Assembly: GCA_016935485.1 (NCBI GenBank)
Contig: JAFGQW010000080.1
Location: 1-44,711 of the forward strand
DNA: 44,711 nt
Reading direction: 5' to 3'
Origin: Planctomycetota bacterium
GTDB taxonomy: Bacteria > Planctomycetota > JAFGQW01
Positions 32,191 to 40,194 of the stretch are shown here, in pieces (positions within the stretch are counted from its first letter, which is position 1; every line of letters begins with the position of its first letter). The notes under the pieces were generated by a model. It was not told the DNA's origin and made no database searches. It saw only the letters and a list, made by a program, of their open reading frames with translations. A program made the translations under genes and the position numbers.

Positions 32191-35078
32191 TCGAGCTCCG
32201 TACGCTCAACGTGAATGGCCACGACTACCCGGTGGCCGTGGAGGCCGGGGAGACGCTCCTCGACGTGCTGCGCGAGAAGCTCCGGCTCACCGGCACCAAG
32301 AAGGGGTGCAACGTCGGCGACTGCGGCGCATGCACCGTGCTCGTGGACGGCGAGCCGATGAACAGCTGCCTGCTGCTTGCCTCCAGCCTCGAGGGCAAGG
32401 CGATCACCACCGTCGAGGGGCTCGCCCGGGACGGCGAGCTCACCCCGCTCCAGAAAGCGTTCGTGGGCGAGGGGGCGATCCAGTGCGGCTACTGCACGCC
32501 GGGAATGGTGACCACCGCGACCGCGCTGCTCGCGCACACCCCCGCGCCCTCCACCGACGAGATCAAGGAGGCGCTGTCGGGCAACATGTGCCGGTGCACC
32601 GGCTATGCGGGGATTCTCCGGGCCGTCCAGCGGTGCGACTGCTATCGTGGCGAGGCCGGTGGCGGGAAGGCGGCCGGCCCGGCCGAGGCCGCGCCCGAGA
32701 CGGCCGCGCCGCCGGCGGGGGCGCGCCACGAGAACGTCGGCGTCTCGATCCCGCGCGTGGACGCGGCGGACAAGGTCACCGGCCGCGCGCTCTACACCGC
32801 CGACATCCAGCTCCCGAACATGGTGCACGGCAAGATCCTGGGCTCGTCCGTGGCCCACGGCCGGATCCGGCGCATCGATGTCTCCCGGGCGCTCGCGCTC
32901 GAGGGCGTGCTGGCGGTGATCACCGGGGCCGACGTTCCCGAAACGACCTACGGGGTCTCGCCCGCGCGCTACGACGAGCACGTGCTGGCCAGGGACAAGG
33001 TGCGCCACGTGGGCGACGAGGTCGCCGCAGTGGCGGCCGTGGACGAGCGGACGGCGGAGAAGGCGCTCGCGCTGATCTCCGTGGACTACGAGGAGCTGCC
33101 GGCGGTCTTCGATCCCCGCGCCGCCATCGCCGACGGCGCGCCGCAGCTCCACGACCGCTACCCGAACAACCTCAACACGCTGGTCGACCACCACTTCGGC
33201 GACGTGGAGAAGGGCTTCGCCGAGTCGTTCCACGTGCGCGAGGAGTCCTTCACCGGCAACCACATCTACCAGTGTCCGATGGAGCCGCACGCGGCGATCG
33301 CGACGTGGGACCATGACGGGACGCTCGTGCTCTACACGTCGACCCAGGTGCCGCACTACGTGCAGTACATGATGGCGCACACGCTCCACCTGCCGCTCGG
33401 CAAGATCCGCGTCATCCGGCCGGCGGTGGGCGGCGGCTTCGGCGGCAAGGCCGAGACGACGCCGCTCGACTTCTGCGCGGCGCTGCTGAGCCGGAAGCTC
33501 GGCCGGCCCGTGAAGATGGTCTACTCGCGGGCGGAGATGTTCCACCACGGGCGCGGCCGCCACAAGCAGCACATGCGCTTCAAGCTGGGCGTGGACCGCG
33601 CGGGGCGGATCCAGGCGTTCGTGAACGAGAACTACCTCGACGGCGGCGCCTACACCTCGTTCGGCGTGGCGACGGCCTACTACGCCGGCAGCCTGATGCC
33701 GACGCTCTACCACATCCCGAACTACCGCTACCTCGGCCGCCGGGTGATGACCAACAAGCCCGCCTGCGGCGCGATGCGCGGCCACGGCGTACCGCAGCCC
33801 CGGTTCGCGTTCGAGTGCCTGCTGAACATGGTGGCCGACGACCTCGGGATCGACCCGATCGAGATCCGCCGCCGGAACGCCATGGACCCCGACACGATCA
33901 CGGTGAACGAGCTCGACGTGGGGAGCTGCGAGTTCAAGGCGACGCTCGCCGCGGCCAGGGAGAAGAGCGGCTGGGACGGGAAGTACGGCAAGCTCCCGCC
34001 CGGCAAGGGCATCGGCGTCGGCTCGGGCGGCTTCGTTTCCGGGGCCGGCTACTGCATCTACCGCGGCCAGGTGCAGCTTTCCCACGAGAAGCCGCGCGAG
34101 CCCTTCCAGAAGAAGGCGATCTTCCCGCACGCCAACGCGGTGGTCCGCGTCACCGAGGACGGCATGGCCGCGATCCTGATGATCGGCGCGGCCGAGATCG
34201 GCCAGGGCAGCGACACGGTGCTCGTGCAGATGTGCGCCGAGGGGCTGGGCGTGCCGGCTGCGCGGATCCGCATCCGGAGCGAGGACAGCGACATCTCGCC
34301 GCTCGATCTCGGCGCCTATTCCTCGCGCGTGACGCTGATGGGCGGGCACGCGGTCGCGCGGGCGGGCGAGGCGGTGGTCGCGAAGATGCGGCCCTACGCC
34401 GCGGCGCTGCTCGGCTGCGCGGAAACCGAGGTGGTGGCCCGCCAGGCGCGGATGTTCCCGCGGGGCAACGAGGCGCATTCGGTGGCGTGGGAGGAAGTCG
34501 CCCGCCGGTACTTCAACGACAACGGCCCGCTCGTGGGCACGGGCTGCTACAAGCCGCCCGAGGGGCTGGGCGGCGACTACAAGGGCGCGGCGGTGGGCAC
34601 CAGCCCCGCCTTCTCGTTCGGCACCTCGGTCTGCGAGCTCGCGGTGGACCTCGAGACCGGCCAGGTCCGGATCGAGCGCTTCACCGACTTCCACGACTGC
34701 GGCACGCCGATCAATCCGCGGGCAGTGCACGGGCAGGTGGAAGGCGCCATCGTGATGGGGGCGAGCGAGACCGTGCTGGAGGACGTGCAGTTCGACGAGA
34801 AGGGCCGCATCCTGAACCCGGATCTCCACGGCTACCTGATGATGACCATCAAGGACGCGCCCGAGATCTTCAGCGGCATCGTGGATTCGTACGAGCCGCG
34901 GGGCCCGTACGGCGCCAAGGAGATCGGGGAGGGCAGCACCCTGCCGGTGCTCGGCGCGGTGGCGCATGCGATTGCCAGCGCGACGGGCGTGTGGATCAAG
35001 GACCTGCCGATCACGCCGGAGAAGATCCTCGCGGCGCTCAGGGCCAGGAAGGCGTCCGCGCGGGCCGGGGAGCGCTGA
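32187..35078 (+). CDS. Fused [2Fe-2S] and molybdopterin subunits of a molybdenum hydroxylase
   Basis: 963 residues. Residues 1-150 are a complete small subunit (C41, C46, C49, C61 and C100, C103, C135, C137); an Ala/Gly/Pro-rich linker of about 35 residues follows; from about 185 it is a complete large subunit with RPAVGGGFGGKAE, GAMRGHGVPQPRFAFE, AAEIGQGSDTV and KEIGEGSTLP bearing the catalytic Glu. In the minus-strand set these two chains are separate genes. The layout is like some aldehyde/aromatic-CoA-type members of the xanthine dehydrogenase family. Hydroxylation or reductive dehydroxylation of an aromatic or heterocyclic substrate is possible. Confidence 0.9.
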   Translation: MIELRTLNVNGHDYPVAVEAGETLLDVLREKLRLTGTKKGCNVGDCGACTVLVDGEPMNSCLLLASSLEGKAITTVEGLARDGELTPLQKAFVGEGAIQCGYCTPGMVTTATALLAHTPAPSTDEIKEALSGNMCRCTGYAGILRAVQRCDCYRGEAGGGKAAGPAEAAPETAAPPAGARHENVGVSIPRVDAADKVTGRALYTADIQLPNMVHGKILGSSVAHGRIRRIDVSRALALEGVLAVITGADVPETTYGVSPARYDEHVLARDKVRHVGDEVAAVAAVDERTAEKALALISVDYEELPAVFDPRAAIADGAPQLHDRYPNNLNTLVDHHFGDVEKGFAESFHVREESFTGNHIYQCPMEPHAAIATWDHDGTLVLYTSTQVPHYVQYMMAHTLHLPLGKIRVIRPAVGGGFGGKAETTPLDFCAALLSRKLGRPVKMVYSRAEMFHHGRGRHKQHMRFKLGVDRAGRIQAFVNENYLDGGAYTSFGVATAYYAGSLMPTLYHIPNYRYLGRRVMTNKPACGAMRGHGVPQPRFAFECLLNMVADDLGIDPIEIRRRNAMDPDTITVNELDVGSCEFKATLAAAREKSGWDGKYGKLPPGKGIGVGSGGFVSGAGYCIYRGQVQLSHEKPREPFQKKAIFPHANAVVRVTEDGMAAILMIGAAEIGQGSDTVLVQMCAEGLGVPAARIRIRSEDSDISPLDLGAYSSRVTLMGGHAVARAGEAVVAKMRPYAAALLGCAETEVVARQARMFPRGNEAHSVAWEEVARRYFNDNGPLVGTGCYKPPEGLGGDYKGAAVGTSPAFSFGTSVCELAVDLETGQVRIERFTDFHDCGTPINPRAVHGQVEGAIVMGASETVLEDVQFDEKGRILNPDLHGYLMMTIKDAPEIFSGIVDSYEPRGPYGAKEIGEGSTLPVLGAVAHAIASATGVWIKDLPITPEKILAALRARKASARAGER

Positions 35079-35172
35079 GCCCGGGCCGACCCGTGCGGGC
35101 CGGACGGACCGTGGCGCGGAGCCCGAGGCGCGTCCGCCGCCGGGCGGGCGCAGGAATGAGGGAGAGTCTCAG

Positions 35173-36432
35173 ATGGCCGAGAAGAAGAGCCCCGAGATCC
35201 GGAAGATCGCCGCCGCGCAGGCCATGCGCAGGCTCATGGCGGACCACTTCTACGAGCTCGACCGGGCCATGAAGGAGGGCCACCCCAAGATCGCCTGGTG
35301 CACGAGCGTCGGGCCGGCCGAGCTGCTCCGGGCCATGGGCTTTCTCGTCTACTTTCCCGAGAACCACGGCGCCATGCTCGGGGCGACCCGCATGGCCACG
35401 GATACCATCCCCGCCGCCAATGCCATCGGCTACTCGCCCGAGATCTGCTCGTACCTCACCAGCGACGTGGGCGCGTTCCTGCAGGGGCGCACGCCGCTCA
35501 AGGACGCCTACGAAGGAATCACGTCGATTCCGCGGCCGGACGTCCTGGTCTACAACACCAACCAGTGCCGTGATGTGCAGGACTGGTTCTCCTGGTACGG
35601 CGAGCGTTTCCGCGCCCCGGTCATCGGCGTGGACTGCTACCGCGGCGTGGAGACGGTGACCGACGTACACGTGGACGGGATCGCCGGCCAGTTCGAGGCG
35701 CTGGTGGCTCCACTGGAAGAGATCAGCGGTGAGAAGCTGGACCCGCAGCGGCTGCGCGAGGCGGTCAGGCTCTCGCGGCGCTGCTCGGACCTGTGGAAGG
35801 AAGTGCTCGACACGGCGGCGGTGCGGCCGTCCCCGCTCACGTTCTTCGACAGCACGATCCACATGGCGCCGGCCGTGGTAATGCGTGGCCTGCAGACGGC
35901 GATCGACTATTACGAGGAGCTGCTGGCGGAGCTGAAGGCCCGGATCGCCGATGGCGTTGCCGCCGTGGCGGGGGAGCGGTTCCGGATCTACTGGGAGGGC
36001 ATGCCGATCTGGGGGCGGCTGCGCGATCTGGCCACTCTCTTCCTCGAGCTCGAGACCTGCGTCGTGGCGAGCACCTACGCGAACTCCTGGATCTTCACGG
36101 CGCTCGATCCCGACGAGCCGTTCCGCTCGATGGCGCGCGCCTACACGGAGCTCTTCATTGTGCGCTCGGATCCGCCGAAGGAGAAGTACCTCGAGGAGAT
36201 GATCGAGTTCTTCCAGGTGGACGGCCTCATCTTCCACGACGCCAAGACCTGCTCCTACAATACCAACTGCCGGCACGGCATGCCGCAGCGGCTGGAGGAG
36301 CGGCTCGGCATCCCTTCGATCAGCATTGCCGGCGACCTGAACGATCTGAGGTGCTACTCCGACGAGCAGGCGCGCACCCAGATCGAGGCGTTCGTGGAGC
36401 AGCTCGCGGGGCGGGCGGGGGTGCGGCAGTAG
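35173..36432 (+). CDS. 2-Hydroxyacyl-CoA dehydratase/benzoyl-CoA reductase-family subunit
   Basis: 419 residues of the HgdB/BcrB-BcrC family, which bind an Fe-S cluster and accept energised electrons from an ATP-driven activator. Cluster candidates are C43 (WCTSVGPAELLRAMGF), C92, C132 and C360 (HDAKTCSYNTNC); C155, C204, C296, C366 and C394 are further cysteines. The C-terminal LGIPSISIAGDLNDLR with SDEQARTQIEAFVEQL is typical. Normally two different subunits occur; here only one is encoded, followed by the activator. That layout is also that of double-cubane cluster proteins, which are single-subunit homodimers. The start is the ATG at 35173 with GGGAGAG upstream. Confidence 0.88.
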   Translation: MAEKKSPEIRKIAAAQAMRRLMADHFYELDRAMKEGHPKIAWCTSVGPAELLRAMGFLVYFPENHGAMLGATRMATDTIPAANAIGYSPEICSYLTSDVGAFLQGRTPLKDAYEGITSIPRPDVLVYNTNQCRDVQDWFSWYGERFRAPVIGVDCYRGVETVTDVHVDGIAGQFEALVAPLEEISGEKLDPQRLREAVRLSRRCSDLWKEVLDTAAVRPSPLTFFDSTIHMAPAVVMRGLQTAIDYYEELLAELKARIADGVAAVAGERFRIYWEGMPIWGRLRDLATLFLELETCVVASTYANSWIFTALDPDEPFRSMARAYTELFIVRSDPPKEKYLEEMIEFFQVDGLIFHDAKTCSYNTNCRHGMPQRLEERLGIPSISIAGDLNDLRCYSDEQARTQIEAFVEQLAGRAGVRQ

Positions 36433-36464
36433 TGGCGGGGTGCAGATGAACACGGGCGGGGAGC

Positions 36465-36778
36465 GGCCGCCGCACGGTGGAGTTAAACACGGGCGCTGAA
36501 CATGGCCGCACGGTGGAGTTAAACACGAAGGACACGAAGAAAAGAGAAGCACACGAAGAAGAGGAAGAAGAAGAGGAAGAAGCCGGGCGTCACGAGTGGA
36601 AGCGGGCGTGGAGAGCATGGAAGTGCGATGCGGTGAAGTCAGGCGATGCAGGCCGCGCTCCGCGTCGGGAGCTCGAGTTCCCCTTTCTCTCCGTGATCTT
36701 CGCGTTTTCCTTGTGCTCTTCCTGGTTGTTTTCTCTCCTCTTCGTGTTCTTCTTTCCCTTCGTGTCCTTCGTGTTTAG
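36465..36778. repeat. Repeat A pair plus inverted copy; gene-free element
   Basis: Two copies of GCACGGTGGAGTTAAACAC, 36 bases apart (36473-36491 and 36509-36527), start about 40 bases after the dehydratase stop. The second continues into ACGAAGGACACGAAG and GAAGAGG. At 36731-36777 the complement returns in inverted direction, the outer 20 bases exact, so the tract could fold as one large hairpin. The interior about 160 bases shows no believable gene; a 122-codon Glu-rich frame across it is translated repeat. This fills nearly all of the 414-base gap. Confidence 0.8.
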
Positions 36779-36846
36779 GAAGCCGCGGCGATCACGGACA
36801 GCGCTACGATCGCGCACGATGAAGGCGAGTGGCCGGAAGGCGTGAA

Positions 36847-37641
36847 ATGGCCAAACGGTGGTGCCTCGGTCTCGACATCGGCGCCTCGGCCGCCAAGGGG
36901 GTGCTGCTCCAGGGCGGCGCGGTGCGGGCGCGGGCGCTCCTGCGCTCGGGGGCGGACTTCGCGGCCGCCGCCCGGGCCTGTCTCGAGCAGGTCCTCGGCG
37001 CCGCCGGGATCGAGGCCGGCGCGATCGACCGGACCGTCGCCACCGGCTACGGCCGCCGGAGCGTCGACTTCGCGGCGGCTTCCGTGACCGAGATCACCTG
37101 CCACGCCCGCGGCTGCTACGCGAGTTTTCCGCAGGCGATGGTCATCGTCGACATCGGCGGACAGGACAACAAGGTGATCCGGGTGGACGCGGGCGGCGCG
37201 CGCCGCAACTTCAAGATGAACCGCAAATGCGCGGCGGGTACCGGCGCGTTCCTCGAGGAGATCGCCGACCGCCTGGAAATGCCGCTCCAGGAGCTGAACG
37301 GGCTGGCGGGTCAGGCGACGGGGGACGTGGAGCTCGGCTCCTTCTGCACCGTGTTCGCGAAGACCGAGCTCTTGAAGCTGATCGCGCAGGGCACGCCGCT
37401 TCCCGAGATCGTCAAGGCCGCGTATCGCTCGGTCGTGAAGCGCATCCTGGAGATGGATCCGCTGGAGGGCACGGTGGTGATGACGGGCGGGGTGGTGGCG
37501 CACAATCCGATCGTGGTCGAGCTGCTCTCGGAGGCGCTCGGCCGCGGAGTGCGGGTGCCGGAATTCCCGCAGCACACCGGGGCACTCGGGGCGGCGCTGC
37601 TGGCGGAGGAGGGAGGGGCCTCGGGGCGGGGGACGGGGTAG
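36847..37641 (+). CDS. hgdC: ATPase activator of (R)-2-hydroxyacyl-CoA dehydratase/benzoyl-CoA reductase type
   Basis: 264 residues, the length of HgdC. ASKHA ATPase motifs are LDIGASAAKG at 8-17 and VDIGGQDNK at 101-109. The bridging [4Fe-4S] cluster of the homodimer is held by C128 (NRKCAAGTGAFLEE) and C167 (GSFCTVFAKTE), very close to the numbering in Acidaminococcus. It hydrolyses ATP to push one electron from ferredoxin to the dehydratase-family partner encoded just before. The start is the ATG at 36847. Repeat DNA begins directly after its stop codon. Confidence 0.92.
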   Translation: MAKRWCLGLDIGASAAKGVLLQGGAVRARALLRSGADFAAAARACLEQVLGAAGIEAGAIDRTVATGYGRRSVDFAAASVTEITCHARGCYASFPQAMVIVDIGGQDNKVIRVDAGGARRNFKMNRKCAAGTGAFLEEIADRLEMPLQELNGLAGQATGDVELGSFCTVFAKTELLKLIAQGTPLPEIVKAAYRSVVKRILEMDPLEGTVVMTGGVVAHNPIVVELLSEALGRGVRVPEFPQHTGALGAALLAEEGGASGRGTG

Positions 37642-37833
37642 GCACGGTGGAGTTGAAGACGAAGGACACGAAGAAGGGAGTAAGGGAGTAAGGGAGTAAG
37701 GGAGTAAGGGAGTAAGGGAGGGAAGGCCGGAAACGCTTCGCGGCACCGAGAGCCGGTGCGCGCTGATCGAGAGCCGGGACCGTCGGAACACGAAGGCAAG
37801 GAAGAACACGAAGAAGAAGAGCGAAGAGGAATG
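37642..37833 (+). repeat. Composite intergenic element (repeat A, octamers, core, CACGAAG tail)
   Basis: Beginning on the base after the activator TAG: GGCACGGTGGAGTTGAAGAC and GAAGGACACGAAG, then about five GGAGTAAG octamers (37677-37719), GGAAGGCCGGAAACGCT, a core with two direct GAGAGCCGG copies (CCGAGAGCCGGTGCGCGCTG, ATCGAGAGCCGGGACCGTC), then GAACACGAAGGCAAGGAAGA and CACGAAGAAGAAGAG. Parts and order match 20888-21033 and 15659-15796. Bases 37834-37918 carry degenerate CGAGCA units and the leader of the next gene. Confidence 0.85.
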
Positions 37834-37918
37834 ACTGTGCGGGGGAGGCGAGCACGAGTACGAGGACGAAGCGAGCGGGACGGGATGATCGACAGCGAAG
37901 GGGCAGGAGAGCAACACG

Positions 37919-40021
37919 ATGGGACTTGATGCACTGTTTTCCCCGCGGGCGGTGGCGGTGATCGGAGCCTCGAACCGCGAGCTCACGATCGGCTACCGCA
38001 TCATCGAGAACCTGATGGACTTCGGCTACGTGGGGCCGATCCACCCCGTGAACCCGAAAGGCGGCGAGATCCGCGGGCTCAAGGCGTGCCGCTCGATCCT
38101 CGAGGTTCCCGGCGAGGTCGACGTGGCGCACATCGTGATCAAGAACACGTTCGTGCCCGCTTGTGTGGAGGACTGCGCGAAGAAGGGCGTCAAGGCGGTC
38201 ATCATCAACACCGCCGGCTTCCAGGAGATCGGGGCGGAGGGCGCGGCGCTGGAGGCTGAGCTGGTCGCGATCGCCCGGCGGACCGGCATCCGCGTCTTCG
38301 GCCCGAACTGCCAGGGCGTGATCAACACCGATCCGGCGGTGCGCGCGTACTTGAACTTCACGTTCACCCGCCCGACGCCTGGCCACATCTCGATCGTGGC
38401 CCAGAGCGGCGGCGTCGGCGAGGTGATCCACCAGCGGATCACGGAGCTCGGCGTCGGGGTGCGCCAGTACGCCTCGAACGGCAACGCCTGCGACGTCTCG
38501 ATCCCGGAGATCCTCCGCCACTGGGGCCGCGACGAGACCACCCGCGTGGTGATCGTGCACATCGAGAGCCTGGCCGATCCGCGGGACTTCCTCGAGGCGG
38601 CAACCGAGGTCTGCCGGACCAAGCCCGTGCTGGCGATGATCGTGGGGCGAACGGCCGAGGGCGCCCGCGCCGTCTCCTCCCACACCGGCGGCCTGATGAG
38701 ACAGCACACGGCGATCGAGCGCGTGTTCACGAAGGCCGGCATCGTGGCCTTCCGCAACATCGAGGAGATGTGTCAGGCCGCGATCGGGTTCGCGTCTGAG
38801 CCGGTGCCGGCCGGAAACCGCGTCGGCATGATCGCCAACACCGGCGGCCCGGCCATCATCGCCACCGACGAGCTGATCGAGAACGGCATGGTGATGCCGC
38901 CGCTCTCGGCGGCGACGGCCACGGCGCTGCGCGCGAAGCTCTATCCGGAGGCCTCGATCCACAACCCGGTGGACGTGCTCGCGACCGCCGGTCCCGAGCA
39001 CTTCGCCGCCGCGCTCGACGCGCTGCTGGCCGATCCCGGCATCGACGCGATCTTCCTCAACTTCGTCACCCCGTTCTTTGTGGACACGCTCGGCATCGCC
39101 CGCGAGATCGCGGCCGCCCGCGCCCGGGCGACAAAGCCCATCGTGGCCACGGTCATGACCGAGAAGAAGGGCTGGGCCGAAACCCTCGAGGTGATCCGGG
39201 CGAGCGGCGTGCCGTGCTACGACATGCCCGAGACCGGCGCACGCGTGCTCGCGGCGATGGGACGCCACGCCGCGTTTCGCCGCCGGCCCGCGGAGGCGCC
39301 GGCGACCTTCCCGGACGTGGACCGCACCGCGGCCCGCGTCCTGGTGGAGGCCGCCGTGGGCGCCGGGCGGCCGAGCCTCTCGGGCAAGGAGGGCTTCCGG
39401 CTGCTGGCCGCCTACGGCATCCCCGCCGCCCGTTGCGCCGGCGCGGGCAGCGTCGAGGAATGCGTCGCGGCGGCCGACGCGATCGGCTATCCGGTCGTGC
39501 TCAAGGTGGATGTGGAGGCCGTCCTGCACAAGAGCGACCGGGGCGGCGTGGTGCTCGGCATCGCCGATCGGGACCAGCTCGCCCGCGCGGCCGAGGCGAT
39601 GCTCGCCCGTTTCGCCGCCGCGCACCCCCGGCTCCTCGTGCAGGAGCAGCTCGCGGGCGGGCTCGAGGTGATCGTCGGCGCGAGCGCGGTGGAGGGGCTT
39701 GGCCACGTGGTGATGTTCGGGCTGGGCGGCATCCACGTCGAGGTCTTGAAGGATGTGAGCTTCGAGGTCACCCCCGTCACCGCGCCGGAGGCCGACGCCA
39801 TGATCCGCGCGCTGCGCTCGAGCCCGATTCTCGCCGGGGTCCGGGGCCAGCCCGGCGTGGACCGCGGCGCGCTCGCGGAGATCCTTCAGCGCGCCTCGCG
39901 GCTCCTCGAGGACCATCCCGAGATCCGGGAGCTCGACATCAACCCGCTGCTCGCGACCCCGGACGGCGCGCGGGCGGCCGACGTGAGAGTCCTGTTTTCC
40001 CCGGAGCCGGGTGGCGACTGA
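37919..40021 (+). CDS. ADP-forming acyl-CoA synthetase (acetate--CoA ligase family, fused alpha-beta)
   Basis: 700 residues, the fused form. Residues 1-460 hold the CoA-binding domain (VAVIGASNRELTIGYRII), the FGPNCQGVINT segment and ligase domain with SSHTGGLMRQ, whose His is the probable phosphorylated residue; residues 480-700 are an ATP-grasp domain (VLKVDVEAVLHKSDRGGVVLG, LDINPLLA). It interconverts acyl-CoA, ADP and phosphate with acid, CoA and ATP, so it can form ATP from a product thioester or activate an acid without AMP. AGGAGA precedes the ATG. The 173-base gap after it shows only the GAGGAGG site of the next gene. Confidence 0.9.
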   Translation: MGLDALFSPRAVAVIGASNRELTIGYRIIENLMDFGYVGPIHPVNPKGGEIRGLKACRSILEVPGEVDVAHIVIKNTFVPACVEDCAKKGVKAVIINTAGFQEIGAEGAALEAELVAIARRTGIRVFGPNCQGVINTDPAVRAYLNFTFTRPTPGHISIVAQSGGVGEVIHQRITELGVGVRQYASNGNACDVSIPEILRHWGRDETTRVVIVHIESLADPRDFLEAATEVCRTKPVLAMIVGRTAEGARAVSSHTGGLMRQHTAIERVFTKAGIVAFRNIEEMCQAAIGFASEPVPAGNRVGMIANTGGPAIIATDELIENGMVMPPLSAATATALRAKLYPEASIHNPVDVLATAGPEHFAAALDALLADPGIDAIFLNFVTPFFVDTLGIAREIAAARARATKPIVATVMTEKKGWAETLEVIRASGVPCYDMPETGARVLAAMGRHAAFRRRPAEAPATFPDVDRTAARVLVEAAVGAGRPSLSGKEGFRLLAAYGIPAARCAGAGSVEECVAAADAIGYPVVLKVDVEAVLHKSDRGGVVLGIADRDQLARAAEAMLARFAAAHPRLLVQEQLAGGLEVIVGASAVEGLGHVVMFGLGGIHVEVLKDVSFEVTPVTAPEADAMIRALRSSPILAGVRGQPGVDRGALAEILQRASRLLEDHPEIRELDINPLLATPDGARAADVRVLFSPEPGGD

Positions 40022-40194
40022 ACGGTCCGGGCCGGCCGGCGCAGCCGTTTCCCGGAGCGGGGGGCGCCGCCGGTTTCCGGTTGAATTCCGCGCGGTGAAA
40101 TCCTTGATTTGCGCGTCCGGCGGGGCCTCCGGCGGCTTCCGGAGGGACGCGGCGATCCGCCCCCGAGGGTTTCCTTGACGAGGAGGCAAACGCC

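Noticed and set aside
31578-34967. Minus-strand frame of 1129 codons opposite the molybdenum hydroxylase
   Set aside because: A shadow frame caused by high GC; it is Arg/His/Ala-rich without motifs, while the plus strand has full family motifs.
31309-35078. Assignment as true 4-hydroxybenzoyl-CoA reductase
   Set aside because: The FAD subunit lacks the Cys-rich [4Fe-4S] loop that marks that enzyme; family-level naming is all that is supported.
36477-36845. Plus-strand frame of 122 codons with a Glu-rich run
   Set aside because: It begins in repeat A and reads its sequence as TVELNTKDTKK; composition and inverted-repeat structure show repeat DNA, not a gene.
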